A stretch of 64,000 nucleotides of DNA from Vulcanisaeta distributa JCM 11216 (lineage in GTDB: Archaea > Thermoproteota > Thermoprotei > Thermoproteales > Thermocladiaceae): positions 1 to 64,000 of the forward strand of contig NZ_BBBI01000003.1 in the NCBI RefSeq assembly GCF_001315985.1. Reading direction: 5' to 3'. Below are positions 52,007 to 61,623 of the stretch, piece after piece. The translations under genes and the position numbers were made by a program. The stretch's first letter is position 1; the number at the start of each line of letters is the position of its first letter. Below the pieces are notes generated by a model. That model searched no databases. It saw nothing but the letters and a program-made list of their open reading frames with translations, and had not been told where the DNA came from.

Positions 52007-52648
52007 ATGAATGCTAGTAATGAATTAGTGATAAATGTGATTTGTGATAATGAGGTGAAGGCGCCCAATGTGAATGGGGGGGATAACTCCATATCCTTAC
52101 TGGTCAATAATGAGTTAATGATTGATACATGCTCAAGCACTAGTAAGTTAATTAGTAATAGTAAGGCGTTGGGCATTAGCATTAAGCCTAAGTTACTGGT
52201 CATAACGACACCAGTTAATCATCACTGGGGGGGTGGTATTGATGCCATCAATGGAGTATCCACAGTAGCCATACCCGTTGACAACACAATGCACGGCTTT
52301 GAACTCAGAAGTAAGCTTTATGAGTTAGGCCTTGACGCTCTTGAGGTTGATGGTAAGGAAAGAATTAAGCTCGCTCTAGGACCCGTAGAGCTTATTAGGG
52401 TCGGTAATAAAAGGGTTGGCGAGTTACTCATTTATTTCCCCAACCATAAGCTACTGGTGAGTGGTTGCGGGTTAAACCTATGGCTCATTGATGATGATGA
52501 AATAACGAAGTTCTTCGGGGAATTGGGCGTTAGGTACTTCGTGGGTGGTTTGGGGGCCACATCAATAAGTGAATACCAAGGCGCATTATTGAGGGACATT
52601 ATTAGGAACCTAGGCGGGGGTTTACCCACTACATGGTACCGGTCCTAG
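52007..52648 (+). CDS. Metallo-beta-lactamase fold protein (COG1237-like) with lost metal site
   Basis: The framework ICDNEV, NSISLLVNNELMIDTC, NSKALGI, KPKLLVITTPVNHHWGGGID and KLLVSGCGLNLW follows COG1237 (DN, LLFDTG, NxxxLG, SHGHYDHTGGL, ITGCSHxG). The HxHxDH motif is TxVxHH, so most metal ligands are gone. 213 residues, intact. It may be a non-catalytic paralogue of a methanopterin-type synthase. A G7 run adds a Gly after HHW. Confidence 0.62.
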   Translation: MNASNELVINVICDNEVKAPNVNGGDNSISLLVNNELMIDTCSSTSKLISNSKALGISIKPKLLVITTPVNHHWGGGIDAINGVSTVAIPVDNTMHGFELRSKLYELGLDALEVDGKERIKLALGPVELIRVGNKRVGELLIYFPNHKLLVSGCGLNLWLIDDDEITKFFGELGVRYFVGGLGATSISEYQGALLRDIIRNLGGGLPTTWYRS

Positions 52649-52728
52649 GCTCAGGAGGGAATTGGTAAGTAATTGCAGGAATGCCCATGATGCTGGTACA
52701 GGTTCTGTACTGAGGTTTAGGTGATGCC

Positions 52729-53969
52729 ATGCAATACCTAGGCCTGTTAATAGTCATTGCCGCCTGGTTCGTAATTGTTGGGATAATATACCTGCTTAGG
52801 AGTCTCGGTATCAATGTGCCCGTGAAGGTTTACTACGGGGTATTCATAATGCTTAGGGATGAGGAGTTGGTTAAGGAGGTGATTGCACCGCTCGGTAACC
52901 TACTGCGTAGGTTACCTAGTTGGTTAGTCATAGCACTGACTGTAGGCTTCTTCTCCATTTCCATGTTTATAATTGTACCAATACCACTGACAATCATGGG
53001 CATAAACGCGTGGGGGGGCTTACCATCAATGCTCTACCTAATGTTTAGGAACTTAATTCTAATGGTCATAGCCATGATGCATAGACTAAGCCCAATAGAG
53101 ACTGTGAGGAGCGGCTTCACCCCACTGGCGCCATTAATACCTGGCGTTACCGTGTCTCTTTACACGTTTATTTACATAATAGTCGCCATAGGCATTGGAA
53201 TACTACTGCACGAACTTGCACATGGAGCCGTATCATCTAGGTACGGAATAAGGATAAAGTCAGGAGGAGCCTTTGCCCTCCTTTTCCTTGCCTTTGGTGG
53301 ATTCGTTGAAATCGACGAGGAGGAATTAAGGAATAGGAGCATCCTAATTAGACTCGCGGTTTACTCGAGTGGTGTGTTCATGAACGTAGTACTCGCCTAT
53401 GTGGCGGTGGCTATCGTAGAGCTAGCAATGATGAGCCTAAACTAACGCAGGACCTCCTGGGCACCACGGTTGTTTATGTGGTTAATTCCACGGATATAGC
53501 CCTTAGGAATGGTTATATAATAACGGCCGTGAACAACCAACCCGTGGCCAGTATTTACTCACTAATTTCGATACTGAGCTCAACAAACTCAAGTAGTGTC
53601 ACGTTAACCATACTTAACCCGGCCAATGGCGCCATGTTCAATGAGGTCTTAAGTACGGGTAATTTGTCAATGTCTCTGCTTGGGTATTCGGCCTTGTATA
53701 TAAGTCCGTGGGGTATCGTTGTTGAGAGTAGGTCCTTCTACAACCTAATGTTTTGGATATATACATTGAACCTAACCCTGGCGTTACTCAATGCCTTTCC
53801 AGCGTATCCGCTTGACGGCGGTCAATTCCTGGAGACATTACTTGCAAGTGTGATAAAGAATCAGGAATTAAGGAGTACATTTATGATAATAATATCAGTA
53901 GTGCTGTGGTCCCTCATAGGATTAACCCTGTACTACACGTTAGCAACCGGTTTGTATAGGTTGATTTAG
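52729..53969 (+). CDS. Site-2 protease family intramembrane metalloprotease (frame broken)
   Basis: Polytopic membrane protein with ILLHELAHGAVSS (HExxH), a PDZ-like insert (GYIITAVNNQPVASIYSLIS) and the C-terminal LLNAFPAYPLDGGQFLETLL (third ligand Asp). A single break near 53445 divides it between the membrane core and the PDZ part. About 410 residues joined. It likely cuts membrane regulators or signal-peptide remnants. Confidence 0.85.
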
Positions 53970-54013
53970 GGTGCGTGATTCTTTAATAATCCCCCCCAAC
54001 TAGGGTGTTGGTA

Positions 54014-54522
54014 ATGTGCGGTAATACCATTGACCAGTCTAGGGACGTTAACATGAGGATTAGGAGGGGGGGCTTCATACTTGGTGTAATTGTTACGTTT
54101 CTACTATTCATAATGGGGGGGTTAACAAGTCTTGGCCAGGCCTTTGCCCTAGAGCCGAGGTATTACTACGTGATTTATGAATCTGGCGAGGTCATACATG
54201 TTGGTTATGTACCATTCTACATCTATATGTGGAGGGTTTCATCATTAATATTCCTTGCCTGGGTGATTACGTACGTAGCGTACATAATAAAGCCATCACA
54301 GGTTCTCGATTCTGCAGGTGTTGTATATGGCATCTCCTACGTAATCACCCACTACATTTACCTATTCACAATAGGCGCGCCGGTGATTATTTATCCCTTC
54401 ACCTACGTGTTAATCACCGTGGGCAAGCCCCCCCTCCTTTACCTTGATTGGGGGGTCAAGTCATTGCGTTAATAACCATTTGGAGACTTTACTTAATTCG
54501 CAGGTTAATGCGGGGTTTATGA
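54014..54522 (+). CDS. Small membrane protein of unknown function (frame broken at end)
   Basis: Four predicted spans over 160 residues (GVIVTFLLFIMGGLTSLG, SLIFLAWVITYVAYII, VVYGISYVITHYIYLFTIG, VIIYPFTYVLITVGKP). A six-G run near 54450 breaks the frame; four Gs restore YLDWGQVIALITIWRLY. The repaired stop (TGA at 54520-54522) overlaps the AGOG start (ATGATG), so the two may be co-transcribed. Confidence 0.6.
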
Positions 54523-55373
54523 TGAATAGCGTTAAGGAGAGAATAGCGAGTTTATTGCGTGGGCTCGGCATCAATTGGGTCAGGGGGGGATTCGAGGAGA
54601 GGGACCCTCAATACTTGACTGTGGCTAGATTATGCCGTGGATTTGGACATGATGTGGAGGTGGCACTAAGGTTAACTATACTTAATGCCCTAGTTAGTTA
54701 TCAATTGGCTGGTAAGGGTGAGGATCACTGGAATTACTTCGCCAATTACTTCATTGGGAATAAACCCGTTAATTTATGTGAAGACTTCATTAATTACGTG
54801 ATGAGTAGTAGGTACTTAGTTCGTTACAGGGATTCTAGGGTGAGGAGGATTAGGAATGTTTGCCCGCAAATAGCCAAGTTAAGCCTTAGTAGATATCTTA
54901 ATGACTTATCATCGCTGTGGAGATTACTTTCGAATATAACAAAAACGCGCGGTGATGAGAAGACAATAGTGTTTGCCGTTAAGATGGCGTATTACGTGGG
55001 TAGGGCCTGTGGGCTTGAGGTTTTGGTTCCAATGGAAATACCAATACCCGTTGATTATAGGGTTACTGTAATAACAATATGTAGTGGGTTGATTACGGTT
55101 ACGGTAAGCCCCCCCGACAATGCGGCTGACCTGGCTAGGGAGTTAATGACTAGGCGTAGGGCGGAGATTCAGCATGTGTGGAATGAGATTGGCAGACTCA
55201 GTGGCATACCGCCGCTTAACCTCGACTCCGTGGTTTGGGTTCTCGGTGGATTACTAATTAATTCCTCATTCAATATAGATAAGGCAATTAATGAAGCAAG
55301 GGCTCTCGGCGCATTTAATGAGAAGGTCTCTGAATTACTTCATTTGTTTGGTGGACGCTGTGTCGAGAGATAG
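54522..55373 (+). CDS. ogg: AGOG-type 8-oxoguanine DNA glycosylase/lyase
   Basis: Strong resemblance to the archaeal AGOG family first described in Pyrobaculum: ERDPQYLTVARLCRG, ILNALVSYQLAGKGEDHW, EKTIVFAVKMAYYVGR (catalytic Lys region), MEIPIPVDYRV and SGIPPLNLDSVVWVLGG. Length 283 is close to family size. It excises 8-oxoG and nicks the DNA. The reading before 54519 belongs to the upstream gene and is left out. Two G/C7 runs are in frame. Confidence 0.9.
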   Translation: MNSVKERIASLLRGLGINWVRGGFEERDPQYLTVARLCRGFGHDVEVALRLTILNALVSYQLAGKGEDHWNYFANYFIGNKPVNLCEDFINYVMSSRYLVRYRDSRVRRIRNVCPQIAKLSLSRYLNDLSSLWRLLSNITKTRGDEKTIVFAVKMAYYVGRACGLEVLVPMEIPIPVDYRVTVITICSGLITVTVSPPDNAADLARELMTRRRAEIQHVWNEIGRLSGIPPLNLDSVVWVLGGLLINSSFNIDKAINEARALGAFNEKVSELLHLFGGRCVER

Positions 55374-55643
55374 ACATTAATAATGATTTCCCTGGCCTCC
55401 CTATATATTTGTGAGTGGTTCTTATTTGTCTTAAATCTACGTATTAGCTCAGCCCTATCACCCTTAATTACTATGTAGCCGCTTGAGACGAGCCTATCAA
55501 GCATTGCCTTGGCATAGCCGGGGGCCGAGCCAGTAGGTCATCATCCTATAAACCTTCAGGTACTTAAGCTTGGCCCTACCATTCCTCAACTCAAGCTCCT
55601 CAAGCAGTAATAATGCCAGCCTCGCCTCAGGACTCATTGACAT
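55340..55643 (-). CDS. Small probable winged-helix protein (frame broken)
   Basis: About 100 residues, helical: SPEARLALLLLEELELRN, LKYLKVYRMMTYWLGPGYAKAML, LVSSGYIVIKGDRAELI. The pattern (three helices then a beta hairpin) suggests a winged helix. A C5 run near 55520 breaks the frame; C4 restores LGPGYAKA. Its ATG overlaps the end of the dehydratase gene upstream; its 3' end overlaps the convergent AGOG gene by about 34 bases. Confidence 0.5.
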
Positions 55644-56016
55644 AGACCTCACCCCTATCCAGGTCAACCCTGGCAATGGCGCCACCACTAAGGTTCAGTA
55701 TATCCCTGGGTAGGTTAGTCATTATTGGTATCTGCGCCATGACAGCCCCAATTATAAGCATCGTATCAGCCTTAACACTGAGTATCACCAGTGGAGCCTT
55801 ACCATACTTACTCAGTTGGTACATAACGTAGGGACCCACGGTCGAACCCCTCGAACTAGGTATTGCCAAAACCTTACCCGCAATGCTTGCGTTAATAGGC
55901 CTTATGACGCCATTCCTGCCGTCAACATCGCCGAGGAAGGAAAGTGGTTCTCGATAAACCACCAACTCACCACTAACAATGCCATTTCCAAACAAGGTCT
56001 CTCCCTTGAATTTCAT
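55627..56016 (-). CDS. Phosphomevalonate dehydratase small subunit (DUF126, swivel domain)
   Basis: 129 residues with the AcnX-type swivel domain: NGVIRPINASIAGKVLAIPS, SRGSTVGPYVMYQLSKYGKAP, AVMAQIPIM. In archaea this is the small subunit of the 4Fe-4S phosphomevalonate dehydratase of the modified mevalonate pathway. The large subunit is not in the window. It connects with the mevalonate kinase at 11 kb. Intact. Confidence 0.9.
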   Translation of the reverse strand: MKFKGETLFGNGIVSGELVVYREPLSFLGDVDGRNGVIRPINASIAGKVLAIPSSRGSTVGPYVMYQLSKYGKAPLVILSVKADTMLIIGAVMAQIPIMTNLPRDILNLSGGAIARVDLDRGEVYVNES

Positions 56017-56084
56017 GCAGGTTCAAGATAAGCTAGAAATAATTACCTTAAAATGTTTTTAGGCGATTTATAAAGGCTCCATCA

Positions 56085-56779
56085 TCACTCAATCCTAATC
56101 TTAATAATCCTCTTGGTCTCCTCAACCTCCTCCTTAGGCAACTCCCTATACGTCAACCACCAGGCATAGCCTTATACTGCTGAAGTCTCTTGGGAGCCTC
56201 CTCAACATGATGTGGCGGTGGGTTCAGTACATTCTCACCAATTATTTCATTGTACGGCCAATTCGCCGGCATGACAACTCCATACTTATCAATTAACTGT
56301 AGCGACCTAACAATTCTCAGTATCTCGGGTATATTCCTACCAAGTTCCAGTGGGTAGTATAGTATTGTCCTTATTGTTGCCTTGTCATCAACTATGAAGA
56401 CTATTCTAACAGTAGTTGTACCCGACTCTGCATGTAGTCCTCCCAAGACCTTTGATACATTGCCCAGCGGATCGGCGATTATTGGAAATGGTATCTTAAC
56501 GCCAAGGGCCTTCTCAATCCACTGAACCCACTCAATGTGGCTAATGTCAGTATCAACGCTTAAGCCTATTAATTCCGTATTTAGCTTCTTAAAGTCGTCA
56601 TAGTGCTTAGCAAAGCTCACGAACTCCGTGGTACATACTGGCGTGAAGTCGCCTGGGTGGCTAAAGAGTACGAACCACTTACCCTTGAAGGCATCCGGTA
56701 GCTTCATTGGTCCGTGGGTCGTCATTACATTTAGCTCAGGGAATTTCTCCCCCCCTATTGATGGGATTGTTATTGGCAT
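56085..56779 (-). CDS. Peroxiredoxin, archaeal Prx6-like (frame broken near end)
   Basis: [22 protein letters not shown] has the peroxidatic Cys; [41 protein letters not shown] and [12 protein letters not shown] match the Aeropyrum type. One missing G near 56175 displaces the tail, which repaired reads [21 protein letters not shown] 56779 (family start MPITIPSIG) has a TATA-like ATTTAAAT about 29 bases upstream. IGGEKFPE has one extra Gly from the C7 run 56749-56755 (family IGExFPE). Confidence 0.93.
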
Positions 56780-56969
56780 ACTACGGGTCAATAAATGACC
56801 ATGTATTTAAATGAGGTTTCTTTGTTATTTTGAATTTACTAGACAAATAGTTAAATGATACATCGATTTACATATAATGAAGTTATGAATTACAGGTTCA
56901 TTCGCATCATTTAAAATATACGTGTTGAATTACTTTAAATTAAAAAACCATTCGTTCAAATGGCGAATT

Positions 56970-57762
56970 ATGAGTAATGAAGGCATCGCATTACTCATTA
57001 TGTATGTTTTTATTGTATTCACGGTGATCCTACCATTAATGGCAATCCCAGTTGGTGCTCGATTAGGTTACTTCGGCATTTTCAACATACGTGCTATAAT
57101 CAATGAGTACATCGACACCATGGTTTACCTGGTACCCCCCCTGTTAATATTAGGTGCCCTACTAATTTATAGATATGCGACGCCACTCGCCAGGGTCATC
57201 CTGAGTGATGTGGTTAGGGTTTATGAATCTCACGGCATTTTAGATATCTTTATCCGTAAAAGGCTACTTCAATTATACCTATTATTGTTAATACCAGCCT
57301 TAATTTCATACCTAATCAATGCGGGGGGGGTTATCAGGATCGTTGGTCCTAATTACATAATGCTTTACACAACGCCATTCACAAACTCATTTAATTTAAT
57401 GCTCATGATAGTAGGCATTATCAACTTAGTATTGAGCACGTGGTTAATAACTAGTGTTTCTTATCTGCAATTGAGAATCGTCGCAAAACGCATAGTTAAT
57501 AGATTAGGTAGTGCAATAGGCAGTACAGTGGGTATTGCGGCGTCTACGGGTACGGCAGCGTTTGTGGGTTCAGCGTGTGGGTTGGGTGTTTGTACGATGC
57601 CCATCTCCAGCGTTTCCCCCCATGGCTATGATCGTGATGAGCCTCTTCGATGTTAACGTCTTTGAATTAATTCATTATTCATTAATCATTCTATTATCAC
57701 TAACATTAATTACCATAGCCTTACTATTGATTGTCCATAGAGGCATAGTTAAGGGTTCATAA
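56970..57762 (+). CDS. Membrane protein of unknown function (frame broken near end)
   Basis: About 264 residues, six spans. A conserved-looking small-residue helix TVGIAASTGTAAFVGSACGLGVC precedes the last two spans. A six-C run near 57606 breaks the frame; five Cs restore SSVSPMAMIVMSLFDVNVFE. ATG 56970 is chosen over the upstream GTG because a TTTAAAA box overlaps the latter. It lies just before the Tat genes; whether it belongs with them is unclear. Confidence 0.55.
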
Positions 57763-57767
57763 TGTTC

Positions 57768-57885
57768 ATGGAGTTCTGCTGCTGAGAAGCCCAGTGTTGA
57801 TCCTAAGGTTCTCGAGATTGCGGAGAGGCTTGGCATTGGCACGAGAGGTAAGAACGAGGAGAATTTGATTAAGGAGATTAATTGA
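57768..57885 (+). CDS. Short SAP-like peptide gene (frame broken)
   Basis: With one fewer T near 57774, ATG 57768 opens a 38-residue protein ESAAEKPSVDPKVLEIAERL then GIGTRGKNEENLIKEIN, a helix-turn-helix resembling a SAP/HeH motif. Without repair no start is available. It sits between a membrane gene and tatA. Real coding is probable but unproven. Confidence 0.35.
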
Positions 57886-57933
57886 AAACTGAGCAATAAG
57901 TTAATCGGTAACTCTTAAAATAAGCGTTTACTT

Positions 57934-58093
57934 AATCCTCGATAAGCAGACAGGACTATTCATCTTCTTATTCCTTCTAGTCTTACTCGCCTGGAAGCCC
58001 GAGACACTGCCCAAGATAGCCAGGGCACTGGACGTAGAAACCCAAGGAAAGACAAAGCAACAAATAAGGAAATTATCTAGTAATGGAAATTAA
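57934..58093 (+). CDS. tatA: TatA/TatB-like twin-arginine translocase subunit (start unclear)
   Basis: TGLFIFLFLLVLLAWKPETLPKIARALD is the single-span plus amphipathic helix layout of TatA, with the conserved LPxIAxxL hinge region after the FGPxx-like AWKPET. About 50 residues can be read; no standard start codon lies at the right place, so the start may be hidden by a sequence error or be non-standard. It overlaps the convergent ModE-like gene by three bases, and tatC follows. Confidence 0.72.
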
Positions 58094-58457
58094 TCATCAT
58101 AAGCCAAATCCTTAAACCTCCGAGTTAGTTCCTGTGACCATTTGTTTGCTATTTGGTTCATTTCCTCGATTATCTCCTCGTAGTACTTTAGTAGTGCTTG
58201 GGCTTCCGGTGTTAGTTTTGCCCTCCCCCCCTACCCCCCCTGCCTCCCTTCCTTGCATCGACTAGTTTAATGCCCAGGGTCTTCTCCATCCTATCAATGT
58301 AATTCCAGACAAAGCGGTATGACATGCCAAGTTTACGGGCAGCACCACTAATCGAACCAACCTCATCGATAGCCTTGAGAATATCATAACCACCAGGGCC
58401 AATTACATGCCTACCACCAACCTCAACCCAAACCCTAAACCTAACACTCACAGACAT
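58090..58457 (-). CDS. ModE-like winged-helix regulator (frame broken)
   Basis: The N-terminal DNA-binding domain of ModE: RVWVEVGGRHVIGPGGYDIL, IDEVGSISGAARKLGMSYRFVWNYI, TLGIKLVDARKGGRGG. After two adjacent C7 runs at 58225-58241, which break the frame, it continues RAKLTPEAQALLKYYEEIIEEM to the stop. It lacks the molybdate-binding domain. A TATA-like box TATTTAAT lies about 25 bases before ATG 58457. It may respond to molybdate or tungstate and act near tat; inferred. Confidence 0.8.
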
Positions 58458-58590
58458 ACTAAACAAACACGTACATTAAATACAAAACTTTATCCTTTTT
58501 GAAAAAGGAATTACTGAGAGTCAATGATTTGGTTACATCATTTATCACTTATGTGAAATTACCCACAACACAACATTTCATTAATTAATA

Positions 58591-59433
58591 ATGAGCAGCG
58601 AGGATAGGCCTCCTTATGATAGGGAATTGCCTCTTTGGGAGCATATTCGTGAGCTTGGGGGGGTTAACTTAGGAAGCCCTGATAGTCTTCGCCATCGTCT
58701 TCGCGGTGCTTTAGCTACTAACGCCTGACGTTAGCGGTCATAACATTGCAAAGGTCTTCATTGGATTCTTCACCATGGAGTACAACCTAATAATAGAGCA
58801 TATATTTATCAACATTACATACGTAATGTGGTCCTGGCACTGGCGAGGTCTGTTTCCTGCACCAGTGGATATGTGGTTATTGGTAATTCCACCCAGCCCA
58901 TAGGCATAATTTCGACGACGGTTCTAGGACCATTCGTATTCAGTGTTGAGCTTAGCATAGTTATCGCCCTCCTTGTCACAATACCCGTGTTTATATATGA
59001 GATTTACCAATACGTTAAGCCAGCCCTATACCCTCATGAGCTTAGGGCCGTTAGGAAATACGTGTGGATTGCCTCAATACTATTTTATTTGGGTATGTTC
59101 ATTGGTTATTACTTCGTATTTCCAGCCTTCCTAAGGATAAGCCTATTCTGGAGTTGCCTGTTCGGCTTCGTGCATTTACTAACCACGAGTGGTTTCCTAG
59201 ACACGTTCATAGCGACACTATTCTTTGCGGGTTTCCTCTTCGAAACACCCGTGATAATCGCCCTATTAACCCAGGCCGGCTTAATAACGCCGGACATGCT
59301 GTCGAGGAATAGGCCGTACATTTACTTCGGGGTTCTCGTGGCCATAGCCATAATAAACCCAGACCCAACATTAATAAGCACGCTGCTCTGGTTCATAATG
59401 TTCATAGCACTATTCGAGGCAGGATACATATAG
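58591..59433 (+). CDS. tatC: TatC, twin-arginine translocase core (frame broken)
   Basis: It begins RPPYDRELPLWEHIRELG (the conserved HLxELR region), then after breaks near 58670-58690 KALIVFAIVFAVL, IYEIYQYVKPALYPHELRAVRKY, FSVELSIVIALLVTIPVF, GFLFETPVIIALLTQAGLI and NRPYIYFGVLVAIAIINPDP. Six spans. G7 run at 58667-58673 at the break. It may extend beyond the stop with a cysteine-rich tail (see finding). It exports folded proteins. Confidence 0.88.
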
Positions 59434-59574
59434 AGCAAAACCATCTATAGGAACATGCCCAAGATGTGAAGCCGGTGCTTGCCATTATTGTAGCTAGTTA
59501 TGGAATATCCGCGAGCCATTATAAATACTGCATGGAATGGTATTTTAAGCCCTGCATCCACTATTTAATGATTA

Positions 59575-59961
59575 ATGGAACACCAAAAATGGCTTGCCCA
59601 GGCACTTAGGGACTTACGCACGGCGGAGAACTCCCTCAACTCCGGAGACTATTACGCCTGCGCATTCTGGTCTCAACAGGCTGTTGAGAAGGCGCTCAAG
59701 GCTTTGCTTATTTCGAGGGGCAAGGTGGTTAAGGGTCATGACCTAGTGGAGCTTGGCTATATAATCAGGGATGAGCTTCGCATTGATGTATCGCGAATAA
59801 TGGACCACCTTAGGGAGTTAACCACGCATTACACGACCTCCAGATACCCCCCCGACGCAGCCAATGGGTTACCATACGAGGTATATACGAAGGGTAAGGC
59901 CAGGAGTGTTCTTGAGATGGCTAGGGAGGTGGTTGAATGGGTAAGGCAAAATCTGCAATAG
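59575..59961 (+). CDS. HEPN-domain protein
   Basis: 128 residues: WLAQALRDLRTAENSLNSGDYYACAFWSQQAVEKALKAL has the HEPN signature (SxxAAEKALKA), and HDLVELGYIIRDEL the second half. It overlaps the start of the nucleotidyltransferase gene by 25 bases. Together they form a HEPN/MNT module, a toxin-antitoxin type in which the HEPN RNase toxin is held by AMPylating MNT. The RxxxxH motif is not clear here. Confidence 0.88.
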   Translation: MEHQKWLAQALRDLRTAENSLNSGDYYACAFWSQQAVEKALKALLISRGKVVKGHDLVELGYIIRDELRIDVSRIMDHLRELTTHYTTSRYPPDAANGLPYEVYTKGKARSVLEMAREVVEWVRQNLQ

Positions 59962-60302
59962 AGAGTCAAGTCATACTGCTCAGGAGGGCCTGGGAGTTCG
60001 TGATTAGGGCGAGGTCTAGGATTAGTATTTCCGAGGTTTACGTGGTTGGTTCCAGGGCTAGGGGGGGTGATTACACGGACATGAGCGACATTGACCTAGT
60101 GATTATTAGTGACGATGTGAGGAGCATGGATCAGCTGGAGAGGAGGTTATTGCTTAAGGACTTCATCGAACCTAGGATTGAGTTCTTCATATACACCACT
60201 GAGGAGTGGAATGGTGAGGTTACGGCTTGGATAAGGCAGCTTAAGCGTGAGGCTGTTAAGCTCATTGACCTAATGAGGGCCTACGGCTTAAGCCCTGGGT
60301 AG
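59937..60302 (+). CDS. MNT-type nucleotidyltransferase
   Basis: 121 residues with YVVGSRARGGDYTDMSDIDLVI, the pol-beta core GSxARGxxxxxSDxDL. The seven-G run 60061-60067 adds a Gly after RARG relative to the common form GSRARGDY. IEFFIYTTEEW is the third acidic strand area. Antitoxin partner of the overlapping HEPN gene. Confidence 0.9.
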   Translation: MGKAKSAIESQVILLRRAWEFVIRARSRISISEVYVVGSRARGGDYTDMSDIDLVIISDDVRSMDQLERRLLLKDFIEPRIEFFIYTTEEWNGEVTAWIRQLKREAVKLIDLMRAYGLSPG

Positions 60303-60349
60303 GTATTGAGAAGATTTATAATAATATTTTATGAATTACGCCATGTAGT

Positions 60350-60830
60350 ATGAGCATACCTCAATCATTAATTGAGGCACTTAGGAGGAGGGGGGGCCTT
60401 GACATAGACTACGTAATCGATATCCTAGCGTCAAAACTCGAGTTAGACCCATTAGACACTGCTAGGCTCATGCTGAGTTGGCTTTGGTGGCGTTTAATGA
60501 GGGCCTTAACTTTATTGATAGGGGGGGTGATGTTGTTCAAAGTAGCGAGAAGCTGTATAAGGCGGTTGAGGAGGCGATAAAGGCATTGGCAATTGCCAAA
60601 AACCTTGACGAAGCCAGGGAGGCATTAAGCAAGGCAGATGGAGTGTAAGTTTACTTGATGATGCTGCCTCAAAATTAGGCGATATAGCAGAGAGGGCCTG
60701 GGCCGAGGCTTACTTTTTACACGTAAATGGATTTCACGAAGTAAGGATTAGAATTGATGAGGTTAAGAGGAGGGTTAAGTACATAAGGCCGTTAATTGAT
60801 GAACTTAAGAATGTAATGGGAGTTGGGTAG
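60350..60830 (+). CDS. PaREP1-family protein (frame broken)
   Basis: It starts with a short helical head (PQSLIEALRRRGG), then HAELALVAFNEGLNFIDRGG, SSEKLYKAVEEAIKALAIAK and AWAEAYFLHVNGFHEVRI, the PaREP1/HEPN-like bundle. Breaks near 60470 and 60640 separate parts. It directly follows the HEPN/MNT pair and is the third PaREP1 gene in the window. Confidence 0.75.
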
Positions 60831-60891
60831 GAGAGTCAGAATAGAAGGTAAAAGCAATAGATTTTAATGAGATTGGTAAAAGTAAATAGAT

Positions 60892-61374
60892 TTATCCATT
60901 GACTATTACGTATACTTGGAACTTAATGCCGTAAGTCTCATATTGCCCATCGACATCGTAGACCCTGACTATGTAGGTGCCTGGGCTAAAGGTTATTGGT
61001 GCGTATAACTTAACAATGGCTGACTGGCCCAGTGGTACCACGAGGGCGAAGCGTCGGAGTGCACTAAATGCCCTGGCAGGTCATACTTATTCACTATGTC
61101 GTACTGGGGGGGTATGCGGCCTAGGTACGTTGAGTTCCATTCATAGGCTATAGTGCCGTTTGGGTAAAGTACCTGTACAAGCACTATGAATCCACCGTAG
61201 GTGTCTGGACCCGCCACCCTAGTGATGTGCAGTACTAATGTACCGTTCTCAAGTAATTGAGTACCTGCCAGCGAGTAAGCGAGGTAGGGATGGTAATAAG
61301 ATAGTGCTTAGGTTTGATAACCTAAGTGCATTGGCTGTGGTTACTGCGTAAGGTCATGTCCTGAGAAAGCCATA
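60892..61374 (-). CDS. Predicted secreted beta-sandwich protein (frame broken)
   Basis: The C-terminal part in a repaired frame reads [29 protein letters not shown] and ends VYVIVNG, an Ig-like strand pattern. The middle [21 protein letters not shown] is in the main frame. Breaks near 61045 and 61280. A hydrophobic [10 protein letters not shown] near the N-terminus may be a signal segment, but the start is not settled. Function unknown. Confidence 0.45.
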
Positions 61375-61401
61375 ACAATTAGTAAAGCTAGGGAGTTTCC
61401 A

Positions 61402-61623
61402 GTGAGTGATAGTGTTGATCTTGTTTACGATGAGGTCATTACATGTAAGATGTGCGGCAAGCCCTTTGATACCAGGAGGCATATAATGACTACGAAGGTT
61501 AGGCTGGGCATTAAGGGCGACCCAGAGTGGCTGTACCTATGCCCAGACTGTAAGAGGTATTATACGGCTAAGAAGATGCTTGAAAATGCAGTGGGTGCGA
61601 AGGGAGCTAAGAGCTATGTTTAG
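61402..61623 (+). CDS. Small zinc or Fe-S protein
   Basis: 73 residues with CKMCGKPF and CPDCKRYY as two CxxC pairs. The spacing (about 35 residues with basic strand RRHIMTTKVRLGIKG) suggests a zinc ribbon or a rubredoxin-like site. Start GTG at 61402. Divergent from the secreted protein gene. Function unknown. Confidence 0.6.
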   Translation: MSDSVDLVYDEVITCKMCGKPFDTRRHIMTTKVRLGIKGDPEWLYLCPDCKRYYTAKKMLENAVGAKGAKSYV

